Assembly: GCA_002335605.1 (NCBI GenBank)
Contig: BEDY01000005.1
Location: 1,178,001 to 1,242,000 of the forward strand
Direction of reading: 5' to 3'
Length of the DNA: 64,000 bases
From: Prillingera fragicola
Lineage: Eukaryota > Basidiomycota > Tremellomycetes > Trichosporonales > Trichosporonaceae
Both the position numbers and the translations under genes were made by a program. A model generated the notes under the pieces. That model saw only the letters and a list, made by a program, of their open reading frames with translations, made no database searches and was not told where the DNA came from. The first letter of the stretch is position 1, and every line of letters starts with the position of its first letter. Below, in pieces: positions 48,299 through 58,489 of the stretch.

Positions 48299-49288
48299 AT
48301 GGGTCTCTCGCTGTCACGGATCTACTCGTCCCTCCAGAGCTTGTCGTTCTGGGGCAAGGACAAGGAGGTCCGCATCCTCATGGTCGGACTCGACTCGGCA
48401 GGAAAGGTGCGTCGAGTTGTGGTGCCCTGTTTACCTGCCGCACTGCGGCCTTGGCGCCGCGCCTTTGTTATGTGGGGCTAGGCGGTGGAGCGCGAGAGCG
48501 TTGCTCGTCATTGGGAACACTGCACCGGTTCGTGACATGTGCTGACGTATTCAAGACCACTATTCTGTACCGCTTGCAAATCGGAGAAGTCGTGTCCACT
48601 ATTCCCAGTGCGTTGACCAGCTGGTCATGTGTCGCCGCCGCTGACCAGCCTTCTAGCCATTGGCTTCAACGTCGAGACTGTTTCCTACAAGAACATCAAC
48701 TTCCAGGTCTGGGATCTTGGAGGTGCGTACCACTTGAGTGTTCGTCGAACAGCTGACTAATGGAGCAGGACAATCGAGCATTCGGTAAGCAGCTCGACAT
48801 TGTGTGGTCCAAGGTGTGCACTGACATTATAGCCCTTACTGGCGATGTTACTACGCCAACACCCAGGTATGTTGCCACCGCAGGCATACGTGAGCAGCCG
48901 CTTACCAACCTACCAGGCAATCATCTACGTGATCGACTCTCACGACACCGGCCGTCTGGCGACCTCGCGCTCCGAGCTGCTGACAATGCTGTCCGAGGAC
49001 GAACTGAAAAACGTTCCCGTCCTCGTCTTTGCCAACAAGCAGGATATGGCCGGCGCGCTGTCACCAGGCGATATCTCAGAGAAACTCGGTCTGGCCGGAC
49101 AGGAGAAGGGACGCGAGTGGAGCGTGCGCGGATCGTGTGCGACAAAGGGCGAAGGGTTGGAGGAGGGTCTTGACTGGTGAGTCTTGTCGTGCGACGCCAT
49201 GTGGACTGGTTCTGGCTTGCGTGGTCTTGCATTTCCACGCCGGGTCTGTGCTAACCTTTCCAGGCTCGTCAACACAATACAGAAGTAG
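48299..49288 (+). CDS. ARL1: ADP-ribosylation-factor-like GTPase Arl1
   Basis: Arl1 is a small GTPase that recruits GRIP golgins to the trans-Golgi. Seven exons give 186 aa: 48299-48406, 48556-48607, 48657-48722, 48769-48784, 48833-48866, 48917-49176 and 49264-49288. Gly2 ([12 protein letters not shown]) is the myristoylation site and the first helix is amphipathic. Switch and nucleotide motifs are all present: [60 protein letters not shown] and FANKQDM. The end [20 protein letters not shown] then LVNTIQK matches Arl1 rather than Arf1 or Arl3. Four of the introns fall within 40 codons around the switch regions, including a 16-nt exon at 48769-48784. It converges with ILV6 downstream. Confidence 0.95.
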
Positions 49289-49797
49289 ACGCGCAAGACC
49301 AAGCGCCGCCGTGGTACCATGATAGTCTGTCTGCATAATTTACATCTACCGGCTCGACGTGGACTGCCCCCGGCCTTCTGACACGTCTGACGCTGCTGTG
49401 CCGTCTATGTCAGAGGTCGTGGAGGCCACCGACTACGCCGGAGCCTTCTGTCTACCGTCGAGTTGCTTGCGCTTGACCGTACTGCCAGCCTCCAGAATAG
49501 ATGTACCGTTACTTGTCCACGAGCAGACATAGGAGGAACACGTCCTAGTCATCCAGATCGTTGCAGAGCGGTATAGCCTTGCACGCCGGTCGTGCTCCCA
49601 GTGTTGTCAGAAATTGCAGTGTTCCGTGCCTTTGAAAAGTCTTCGATTAGTGCCTCGTAAACTGTCGTGTTTGCCAGGTGTTCACACGACCCCACGTTCC
49701 GACTAGTGCCACCATAATTCATGCATACAAGGTGTCTCTCGGCGAGTGATAGAGCAGAGTGCACATTTTTAGCTTTTTAAGGGCCCCGTCAGATGAT
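49289..49797. other. Convergent intergenic region ARL1/ILV6
   Basis: The 509 bp between facing stop codons should hold two 3' UTRs. I see no gene or repeat. Confidence 0.45.
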
Positions 49798-51050
49798 TTA
49801 TCCGGGGGGAAGGAGCGAGGCGTCGAGAGCCTCGGCGGGAGCGGAGGGAGCGTCCTCCTCGGTGTAGCGCGAGATGGGGGTGCGGGGGAGGACCATGACA
49901 CCGGAGCGGGCGGCCTCGAGGACGCCGAAGGGGCGGATGAGGCCGAGGAAGGACTCGACGCGCGAGCTCTTGGCGGTGAGCTCGACAATGCACGACTCCT
50001 CGGCGACGTCGACGACGCGGCCGCCAAACTGGTCGGCGAGGGTCTTGATGGCGGCCAAGTGGAGGTTCTTGGCGATGAGAGCCTCGGAAGCGGAAATGTC
50101 ACGGCTGCGACGGGTGGGGTAGAGCTCGGGCTCGGCGACGCCAACGGGGAGGCCAGCGGGGTTGGACGAGCCGGCGGCTCCGGCCTCGAACGAGCGGACG
50201 AGGGCCTCCTCGCGCTGCTGGAGGAGGTCACCCTCCTCGGCGGCGGCCGAGGGGTTGAGCTGCGCGGCGGCAAACTCGGGGCCAAGGATAGAAATCTTGG
50301 CGAGGAGGAGCTCACGCTCAATCACCGAGGTCTGGGTGTAGTCGAGCACGGCCCAGACGGGGACGAGGTCCTCGAGCTGGCGACGGGCCTGCTCAATGAC
50401 GGCGTCCTGGCCCTTGAGGACAATCGACATGCGCGACAGGTCGCGGATCTCGGTCTGGCACACAACAAGCGAGTCTAAACACGGTCAGAAGAGGGAGAGC
50501 GGTGGTTAGCACACAACATCGAGTTTTCGAGTCAATTGGCCGACGCCAGAAGCTTGCTTTGATGCTTCCGACGCTGCCAGCTTCGGCAAACCCACCAATG
50601 TTGAAGCCACGGCCAGCAAGAATACCCGACACACGCGACAGCACTCCGGGTTCGTTCTGGACGAGACAGTTGAGCAGGTGGCGCTTGTAGGGCTCCTGGG
50701 ATGGGGGAGGGGTGTTGTAAAGAATGTTGGTGACGGCCTCCTCGGCGCTGGGGGCACGGGGGTGGGCGATCACGAGGTTGGGCAGGCGCTTAGCAGGGCG
50801 GTGCATCTTGTCTTTAGCAAATGTCAGCATCGCATCTTTTGAGCTCGCCGAGCTAGACTCTGCGGTCACGACCAAAGTGCTCGACCACTTGTCGAGTTGC
50901 CGGAGTTAAAAGACACTCACAGTCAAGAGCACTGGTGCTGTCGTCGATAGGCTTGGGAGCCTTGGGAGCGGTGCGGACAGCCGAGGTGGTGAGCGCACGC
51001 CCCATGGCGAGTGCGGGGGTGCGAGCCTGCCTGAGAGTCGCGAGGTGCAT
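49798..51050 (-). CDS. ILV6: Acetolactate synthase regulatory (small) subunit, mitochondrial
   Basis: Ilv6 binds the catalytic subunit Ilv2 and confers valine feedback on branched-chain amino acid synthesis in mitochondria. Three exons give 340 aa: 51050-50921, 50811-50596 and 50474-49798. The N-terminus MHLATLRQARTPALAMGRAL is an arginine-rich, acid-free presequence. The ACT domain begins with NILYNTPPPSQEPYKRHLLN, then CLVQNEPGVLSRVSGILAGR and, across the second intron, GFNIDSLVVCQTEIRDLSRM. The second conserved half includes LEDLVPVWAVLDYTQTSVIE and FGGRVVDVAEESCIVELTAK. A Glu/Gln/Ala-rich insert of about 50 residues between them (AAAEEGDLLQQREEALVRSF) is commonly seen in fungal forms. ATG at 51050 is the first in-frame start giving a targeting sequence. 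Confidence 0.95.
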
Positions 51051-52743
51051 GGTGATGGTGGGTTTGAATGACAAGAGGACTGTCCTAACTTTCGGCCGGA
51101 AAAGCCAGCAGTAGACCTCGAGTACAGCCGGGTCGAGTCGATGGTTCCCGGCCAACCAGGCTGGCAACAGACTGCCCCGCAAAGCTCACCCCCCGCTGGC
51201 GCCATCAGTGCGGAGTACAGGGTCATCTCCGCGTGGATCAATCTCGTCCGTTGTGCCACAAGGGGGAGGATCCTTAAACTCCGCGCAAATACAGGAGAGA
51301 CCAAATAAGGTATGGGCATTTCTTGGCAGACGCGTCGCGTGCATGCCACAGATCACGCATCAGATGTCTCTGCTGAGCTGCTGATCTGCACATCCGTGGG
51401 TGGAACGGTGGTATTAAGGCGTTGAAGACGCATCGTCATATGGCAGTGGCATAGTCACTGTTCGGAATTGATGGTACCTTTGGAGTTCTCTTCCTAGCAT
51501 CCTGTAGGCCGCTGGTCCTGTGAAAGCAGGGACCACGGAGACAACAGTGATCTTAGAAGACTACTCTATGTTCGGCGACATAGTATCCAGAAACCGAGAT
51601 GCTGTGAGGCACACCATGTCAATATATAATGTCAACAGGTGTACGACGAGTCACTTGATGCCACAAGCCTGGCTCAATCTGATACAACTGCTCCTGCTTG
51701 GCAGGATCGAAGCGGGCTTGCTCAAATCACATCAAACAGGCTGGATAGCCAGGTTAATGACCAGTCACAGGGCATCCTTTTGGGAACAGGGATAGGAACA
51801 AACACTGGCGTCGTCGCGTATTCACCTTCCGTCGTCCGGCCTTTCGTGCCCGCCGCAGCCAGGGCCGCCGAGGGACTCCGCAGCACGTCTTCCCTCAAGA
51901 AACCTATTGAGAGCACGAGCGCTCAAGCCCAGCGGCCAGCAGGTTCTGAATACGGCAGATAGCGATTGGCATATTTACGAGTGACTATTGCGACGCGCTT
52001 GGTTTAAGATTACCGAGTTTGGCTGAGGCAAAGGCGGCCGCAAGGGCCTGCAGACTGTGGCGTTGCCCGAGGACGCGTCAGTCTGCGCATCACGATTGGG
52101 TGAGTGATTGTGCTGGTTGCCATTAGCTCATCAACGCCAGGACTAACGGCATCAGCTGTCATTCAGACAGAATGGTCGCGACGATGTGCCTTCATGTGGG
52201 CAGAAGCGGAGAAACAGACGCGACTATGCCTAATCGACGCAGACAAAACGCGCCCAGAAGGCTGCCAACAGACTTCGAACAGGATGAGCAGCCTGGACGC
52301 GGCAAGAAGTGCATGATCGGGACGCAGGGGGTTTCCGGGCCATTGGAACGGGTGCCTGGGCGTGCCCTGTGTGATTGAGACCCTGAATGACTCTGGTTGT
52401 GGCAGCTGGCACCTTCTTGGCCTTGTTGGACTGTTGTTTACCTTTCCCTGCAGCGAGCGCGCACCACCCCTTTTGGCACAGGCGCCTTGCTCCCTCTGAC
52501 CGCGCTGACCGCTTGGACCATTGCTCGCTCCCTCTCTGTCCGACCAGGCCGCTTCCCCGCTGCTGCCCTTCACCCCCCGTCTCCTTCCTCGCAGCGCGCA
52601 AAACACTCTTGGTCCTCTTGTTCAACATCTCTGCCATCTCTTTCTCTTCATCACTCACGCTCCGCAACTTTCTTCACCTTTATCCACCTATTCGGCCCCG
52701 CGCCATCCCACATTCGTTTACAACCACCCCCAACCTTTCCACA
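51051..52743. other. Divergent intergenic region, no gene recognised
   Basis: About 1.7 kb separate ILV6 and the GPI-anchored protein gene, which diverge. Two plus-strand frames of about 90-107 codons near 51520-51962 have no motifs. The last 250 bp before 52744 are very rich in C and T (CACTCACGCTCCGCAACTTT and similar), as expected for the leader of a highly expressed wall-protein gene. Confidence 0.4.
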
Positions 52744-53521
52744 ATGCTCTTCAACCAGGTCTCCACCCTCCTTGCCCTCGCGGCACCGGCTCTCGCGACC
52801 GTCTACACCACCTCGCCCGTCGCGTCGACCGAGGCTACCGGCGGTGAGAACCTCGAGGTTTCGTGGATCGACGATGGCGATGTCCCCACTCTTGAGACCA
52901 TTGGCGTCTGCTCGGTCGACCTGTGCGTCGGCTCGACGCTCCAGCAGACCGTCATCCAGAACCTGGGCGAGTCGGTCGACGTCTCGCAGACCACCACCCT
53001 TTCGGCCACCATTGACCCCTCGGTTGGCGCCGACTCGGACCTCTACTTTGTTCGTTACACCTCGGAGTCGTACCAGAACGGCACCGCTCCTTACATGCAG
53101 TTCTCGGCCCGCTTCTCGTGAGTCGCGACCACAACAACAGCACGTCCATCAACTAACGAACCACAGGCTTTCGGGCATGACTGGCAACTTCTCCGAGGAG
53201 ACTGTGGCCCAGATGGCATCCGGCGCTGGCCCCACCGGCCCCTCGGCCACCGCCGGCGCATCCAGCAAGTCGGCTGGCGCTAGCGTGAGTAACGTCCACG
53301 CTTCTCATGATCCACATTACTAACTCTCCCAGACCGCTGCCGCCAGCACCTCGGCTTCCGTCCGCGTCAGCAGCTCGTCGTCCACTCGCGCCGCCGCTTC
53401 CACCACCGCCGCCGCCTCGACCACCGCCAAGACCACCACCGCAGCGTCGGGTGCCCAGGAGCTTCTTGCCCCCTTCGGCCTCGTCGTCGCTGCCGGTATC
53501 GCCGGTTACATTGCTTTCTAA
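52744..53521 (+). CDS. GPI-anchored, Ser/Thr-rich cell-surface protein with a Kre9/Knh1-like domain
   Basis: This is a secreted wall or membrane protein. Three exons give 226 aa: 52744-53117, 53167-53284 and 53333-53521. MLFNQVSTLLALAAPALA is a clear signal peptide, cut before TVYTTSPV. Residues 20-125 match the Kre9/Knh1-type immunoglobulin-like domain common in fungal GPI proteins (ENLEVSWIDDGD, then SDLYFVRYTSESYQNGTAPY and MQFSARFSLSGMTGNF). The next 70 residues are Ser/Thr/Ala-rich, a likely O-mannosylated stalk. The C-terminus AASGAQELLAPFGLVVAAGI plus AGYIAF is a GPI attachment signal with small omega residues before a hydrophobic tail. Two conserved cysteines (GVCSVDLC) may pair. Whether it acts in beta-1,6-glucan assembly as Kre9 does cannot be inferred. 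Confidence 0.88.
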
Positions 53522-54074
53522 GCAACAGAACTGCCCCAATGGCGTCCCGCCATGCCGCCCAGCGGCTCGTGCGCGCGCCACTCTTATTCTCCCCTAACCC
53601 TCCCCCTCCATCCTATTCGCAGACCGTGAGCGCTCTGATACCAACCTTGCCGCGATACCGCTTCTGCTCTACACCCCTTGCACTGCGTGCTCGTCCGGCG
53701 TGACGCTGCGCGTGTCCTATTCCCTTGTCGCCTGGGTCTGTCCTGCCTTGATGGTGGATATGCATCATATTTTCGTGCTCACTCTTGTTGCAATTGATGC
53801 TGGCTGCTTGGTCATGCTATAGTCATGCTTAGTTATGGTACGACAATAGTGAACGAGACTGTTTCTCAGGAACCGACCACCGTGCACATAGACGCGTATT
53901 GTGACATGAGTACATCCCCTCTCCTTTATGACGTTTCACTCATCCCCTGTGACCGGCCGTTTCTCGATATAACTTAACTCATGAGTTGCATGCACTGCCA
54001 CTCGGTCTGGCCATGCGCAATATACAATGTTACTAGTACAACCAAACCACCTGCATCTCAGCTTGGGATGTCCT
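53522..54074. other. Convergent intergenic region
   Basis: The GPI-protein and DSC3 stop codons face each other across 553 bp. No gene or repeat is seen. Confidence 0.45.
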
Positions 54075-55544
54075 CTAGAAGAATCTGAGCGCGGCAAACA
54101 CAACATTGATGATCGTCCCCAGAATGATACCAATCTGTGTGCGCTTGCTGAACACCACGCCTGCCACGGCCTCGGCGCCCACAAGCGGCGACGAGCTAAC
54201 GCGCGCCGAGATGCTCTCTCCAGGGCGTGTCTGAGAGGGCTCAAGCGATGCGAGCGTGTCCGCTGCGGCAGCATCTACCTCCTCTGCGCGTGGGGGTGGA
54301 CTTCTGCCCTCGGCGGTGCCAGAGTGTGTCGCTTGCGAAGGACTAGCGGCGGTACTGCTGCTCATGGCCGCTGCGTGGGCTGCGACGCGGCGCTCCTCGT
54401 CAGCGCGCGCCACCATCTCCTCGCGTCGGTTGTGCTCGTTCGCTTCTGCCTCGGCGTCAAAGAAGTTGGGCAGAGGCTGGTCGCGGAAAAAGAACCACGA
54501 GATGAGTGGGAAGAGGAAGCCAATGAGAAGGCCATGCAGGATGGACGCGTACATTCCCTCGGTGGAGGCTGTGGTGTCAGGACCAAGATCAGTCGTAAAT
54601 ACACACTGGTAGCTGTCGCAGGCGTGAGATCGCCCTCGATCCACTGCTCCTCGAGTGCTCGCGCATGCTCGTCATTTATCTCGCCACCAGCTTGGTCGGG
54701 GACTTCCTCGCCGCGAGACTCGTAGAACTGGCGCCGCATCTGGGCGACCTCTTCTGGACTGAGACCAGCGTCGAGCAAGGCGTCAAAGCCGCGACGGCGG
54801 GGCGCAGCAGGTTCCTCTGCATTTTCCTCGTCGCTGGCCGACTCTGGCGTCGTGACTAGTGGGCCGCCGACGTTGCAGTGCAAGAAGACGTGTTCTAGGG
54901 CCGGTGCGGCCGATGACGGCTTGGTGGGTGATGCCGGGCCATCGGATGTCCCCAGGCCGACACTAACCTCTCGCAGCACGTCACCGACCCCACCGCCAAC
55001 ACCAGCAGCCTGACGCCGAACACGCTCCTCCAAGCTCCTGAGCCAAGGCAACAGCAGGATACCATCCGTGAGTAGTCGTCCGGCATAGATCAATCGCAGT
55101 TGCAAGCCGGCGACTCCAGCGCGCAGATGTCGGATCTGTACTGTTAGACTACACAGTAAACCGGATGAGACTGCGCACCTTTTCTTTAACATGCCCTACA
55201 CTCTCGCCTTCATCGACCCAGACTTCGAGGTTGCCCTCCTTGTCGTCATTGCTAAAGATCACAGTGACGGCGCGGCCCAGGTCATGCGGTGCAGGCGTCT
55301 TTCCCTTTCCCTTACCTTCAGGTGGGTATGCCGTTGTGGGACCGCCCTCGCGATCATACGACTCGACCTCGTCATCGTCCTGGTCGACAGCACGCTGCTT
55401 GCCCTTGGCCTTCTCGCTCTTGGGTGACGTTGATCCCTCCCGTTGGGGGACGTACCGTCTCGCTTGGAGTTTTGAGCGCGAGGCGGCGCTCAGCTGAGTC
55501 CCAGGTGGGAGAAGTGGGTGGTTCTCGTCCTGATCCGAGGACAT
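54075..55544 (-). CDS. DSC3: Dsc E3 ubiquitin ligase complex subunit 3
   Basis: Dsc3 is part of the Golgi/ER Dsc ubiquitin ligase that activates SREBP (sterol and hypoxia response) and degrades membrane proteins. Three exons give 462 aa: 55544-55179, 55135-54607 and 54568-54075. The ubiquitin-like domain spans about residues 85-170 and is split by intron 1: AVTVIFSNDDKEGNLEVWVD then ESVGHVKEK and IRHLRAGVAGLQLRLIYAGR. The conserved C-terminal block reads RRRGFDALLDAGLSPEEVAQ then MRRQFYESRGEE and ALEEQWIEGD. Two membrane helices follow: GMYASILHGLLIGFLFPLIS and, at the very end, QIGIILGTIINVVFAALRFF. The stretch between is Ala/Ser-rich. The domain order is that of fungal Dsc3. It diverges from the TPR gene across 223 bp. 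Confidence 0.88.
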
Positions 55545-55767
55545 TTGAACCTTTGCGAGTGAGCTGTCGATGGAACAAAGCGTGATTCAACATCAGACCA
55601 CGCCGCCCACCACCTTGGCCCAGCAAGGCACGTCACTTGGCCACCCTGGCCGGCTGTGTCACGGACGACGGGATCAAATAGTTGGAGATCGTTCTTTGCT
55701 TGGAAGCTTGGAGGACTGATAATGTCCAAGCAGAAGACGCTGAAACTCGATACATTACCCAGTCACC
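55545..55767. promoter_or_regulatory. Compact divergent promoter of DSC3 and the TPR gene
   Basis: Only 223 bp separate the diverging ATGs, so the two genes almost certainly share promoter sequence. No specific element is claimed. Confidence 0.45.
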
Positions 55768-56720
55768 ATGTCCCGCGCAGCTCGTACCGTCCTCCGCACT
55801 CTCCCCTCGCTGCGGGCCCCAGTAGCCCGTGCCGTCGCTCGTGCCCCTGTCGCCAGCAGCTCGCGCACCACAGCGGCCCTCCCTACTTTCCGCGGTAAGC
55901 TTCCAGTATATATTACGTCCTGAGTTGGGTTTGCCACTATAACCTTCCACAATCGTCCAACCACTCACTGAATTGCCCTTTACACAATTTCTGACATGTC
56001 AGGCTACGCTACCGGCCCCAACCCCATCTCGTCGGCCGACCCCAAGCTCGTTCATGCCCAGACGCTGCTTGACGACGGCACCCGTGCGCTCGAGGAGGGA
56101 GACATGCACAAGGCCAAGGGACTGTACGAGGAGAGTATTGCCGTCAAGGCGACCAGCGGCGGATGGTTCAATCTCGGTGTCTGCGAGTACCAGCTCGGTA
56201 AATATTGCTTCAAGGCTTCATTGCTCTCGTTACGTTGGTATTGAACAGCCACTGACAAGCGCAGAGAACCGTGGTGCTGCCATCGAGGCATGGAAGAACA
56301 GCATCTCGCTTGAGCCCTCAGCTGATGCCTACACTAGTGAGTCTTCGGAGCCCGTGAGGGCCACAACTTATTCTCCCATGCTGTTGCTGACTGCCAGACC
56401 TGGGCTCTGCCTACATGATGGCCCGCCCTCCCCAGCCCGCTGAGGCCATCAAGTCCCTCACCGCTGCCCTCGAGATCTCCCCCGACGACCCCGAGATTGC
56501 CTTCAACCTCGCTGCGGTCCTCGAGTCGAGTGAGTTTGCCCACACTCTATGAACCAGTGCTGACACCGCAGCCGAGAACTTTGAGCACGCTCTGCAGCTG
56601 TACCGCAAGGCCCATGCCGGCGGTATCGAGCGCGCGGCCGCAAACGCACGTAACGTTGGCGCTAAGATGCTCGCCAAGCGCGTCAAAGAGGAGGAGGAGG
56701 AAGCCGCAAAGAAGGACTAA
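55768..56720 (+). CDS. Mitochondrial tetratricopeptide-repeat protein
   Basis: The function is not known. Five exons give 224 aa: 55768-55894, 56003-56197, 56265-56336, 56398-56529 and 56572-56720. The N-terminus MSRAARTVLRTLPSLRAPVA is arginine-rich, Ser-rich and free of acids, a strong mitochondrial presequence ending around FRGYATG. At least three TPR-like helix pairs follow: HAQTLLDDGTRALEEGDMHK, WFNLGVCEYQLENRGAAIEA and AYMMARPPQPAEAIKSLTAA, then AFNLAAVLESTENFEHALQL. The tail is a charged helix (MLAKRVKEEEEEAAKKD). All introns are phase 1 (56-108 nt), a regular arrangement that fits growth by repeat. It might be an assembly or import helper, but that is inference. Confidence 0.87.
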
Positions 56721-56995
56721 GTGTCTCACAAAGAGACTCAATAATCTCTCGCCTGCCGCATAAGCACAATGGCCACGCACCTGGCGTTCAAAGGTGTACC
56801 ATACACATGCATTGCATCACTCTGGTTGACGCGAACATGATATTAACAGACCACAGCTATGGCAACTTTTGTTTTTGGGGGGCTGGGGACCTGCCCTGGG
56901 AGCCAATGACTGTGTATTGTAAGCAAGCTTCCGCCGACCGACCAAGGTCCTTCTACTATTCCTCCCTCCTTCCTTCTCTACAACGTGTATAAGGA

Positions 56996-58489
56996 TCACA
57001 TGCTCGGGTTGGAGAAACGGTGAACCGGCCTTGGCCTGACAGCGAGCGCTGGCGCACCCGCTTGAGGCGACATGCTGTGCATGCGGGGCACGTTGGTGCT
57101 CGCTCCGCCATATCGACACGGCGGGGAGGCATACGGGTGCGCAGTCACCGAGTGGATTTGCGAGTGGATCTGCGAGTAGCTCGCCGAGTGGGTGTGGCCT
57201 GCAGCAACCATGTGGCGGGACATTGTGCTTGTTGCGCGGGTAGATGAGCTGTCGCCGCCCAAGCTGGGCTGCAGGGCGTGTGCGTGCAGGTGGTTTGGGT
57301 GGTGGGGATGGAATGATGCTGAGAGGCTGGGAGTGTGCTGGGGAGGACGCGATGCTGGGTCGTTGGCTGGTGCGCTCTGGATGGCGGGCGAGAGCTGGCA
57401 GAGCGCCATGGCGGGGGCTGGAGCGACGATCGCTGGAGGGGCCGTGCGCCGGACGGTGGCGTTTGTGTTGATCTGCGTCTCGACCTCCATCGTGACGTCA
57501 CCCTCTTCGTCAACACACTCATCGACTGCCATGCCATCAAGCGACGATGTCTTGGAACGGTACGCGGTATCGTCGCCGCTGCCAGATGCGACAAATGGGA
57601 GTGGAGGCCGTGCGTGCCCTTGTGAATTTGTGGATCTTGGCCGCTCCGCACTGCCTGAGTCCCGGTGACCGAGATTAGGTGCAGAGCTCAGACGCCTGCC
57701 CATTCCGCGCCCAGCAGTAGGAGCACTGCTGCGACGTCCAGCACCGCGTCCGGGGCTGGTGGCGTACTGTGCACTCGGAGCTGCTGGAGGAGCTGCCGGC
57801 CCATCGACTGACAGGCGCCCCAGACTCCGCGTCCGTACCTCGGCAAGTTCGGCGTACGTGAGCACTGGCACCGACGTACTGCGAACCATAGCTACGGCGG
57901 ATGGTGGCTGCGGTGGCTGGGCACCAGGCCCACCAGGGTCTGCACTGCGTGGAGCGGCACCGTATGGCCGCTGTCCACCATAAGTTGGCTGACCGCCAAA
58001 GCCTGGCACATATGATGACGCGCTACTCGAGCCGGATCCGGATAAGAACGCGGTTGGGGGAAAGGCCCCCGCGAGCGACGGGCGAGAGCGCCTAGACCGC
58101 AAAGGTTGTTGATCTGCCGAGCTGGAGCCTGAGCGCGCGTGGTGTCGCGGAAAGGTTGCGTTGACCTCGTGAGGGCTGACGTGGGGTGGGGAGTTGCGGC
58201 CACTGGGTGAAGACAGGTGGTACGGCGAGCGGCGGGTGGCCAGGTTCGCTGTTGCTGGAGGAGAGAGGTGGGGAGGGAGAGGCGAGCGATCGCTGTCATG
58301 GTTCGAGTGGAAGGCATGTGCCGTGTGCGGAAGGAGATTGCTATAGCCCCGAGGTCCATCACTCGCGTCGTTGGTGGATGCCGTGAGAGCTGAAGTTGGT
58401 GCCCGAAGATTTAAAGCTGGGGGCACACGACGGCGCCAGGTGCGAGGGGCTGGCTGCAGCAGCGTCGTCGGGGCAGTCACGGGTGCCAT
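56996..58489 (-). CDS. Disordered 497-aa protein of unknown function
   Basis: A single uninterrupted frame of 497 codons starts with ATG at 58489. I recognise no domain. It is rich in Ser, Pro, Ala, His and Arg, with several RRxS-type sites (GRRSSAPTAG, GRRLSSAPNLG, SRRSRPSL) suited to basophilic kinases or 14-3-3 binding. One more ordered stretch reads AMVRSTSVPVLTYAELAEVR. An acidic patch lies near residue 335 (GMAVDECVDEEGDVTMEVET). Near the end IHSQIHS is repeated before histidine-rich sequence. Length, GC-ending codons and absence of stops support a real gene; it could be a signalling scaffold. It converges with the TPR gene 275 bp away. Confidence 0.68.
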   Translation of the reverse strand: MAPVTAPTTLLQPAPRTWRRRVPPALNLRAPTSALTASTNDASDGPRGYSNLLPHTAHAFHSNHDSDRSPLPPHLSPPATANLATRRSPYHLSSPSGRNSPPHVSPHEVNATFPRHHARSGSSSADQQPLRSRRSRPSLAGAFPPTAFLSGSGSSSASSYVPGFGGQPTYGGQRPYGAAPRSADPGGPGAQPPQPPSAVAMVRSTSVPVLTYAELAEVRTRSLGRLSVDGPAAPPAAPSAQYATSPGRGAGRRSSAPTAGRGMGRRLSSAPNLGHRDSGSAERPRSTNSQGHARPPLPFVASGSGDDTAYRSKTSSLDGMAVDECVDEEGDVTMEVETQINTNATVRRTAPPAIVAPAPAMALCQLSPAIQSAPANDPASRPPQHTPSLSASFHPHHPNHLHAHALQPSLGGDSSSTRATSTMSRHMVAAGHTHSASYSQIHSQIHSVTAHPYASPPCRYGGASTNVPRMHSMSPQAGAPALAVRPRPVHRFSNPSM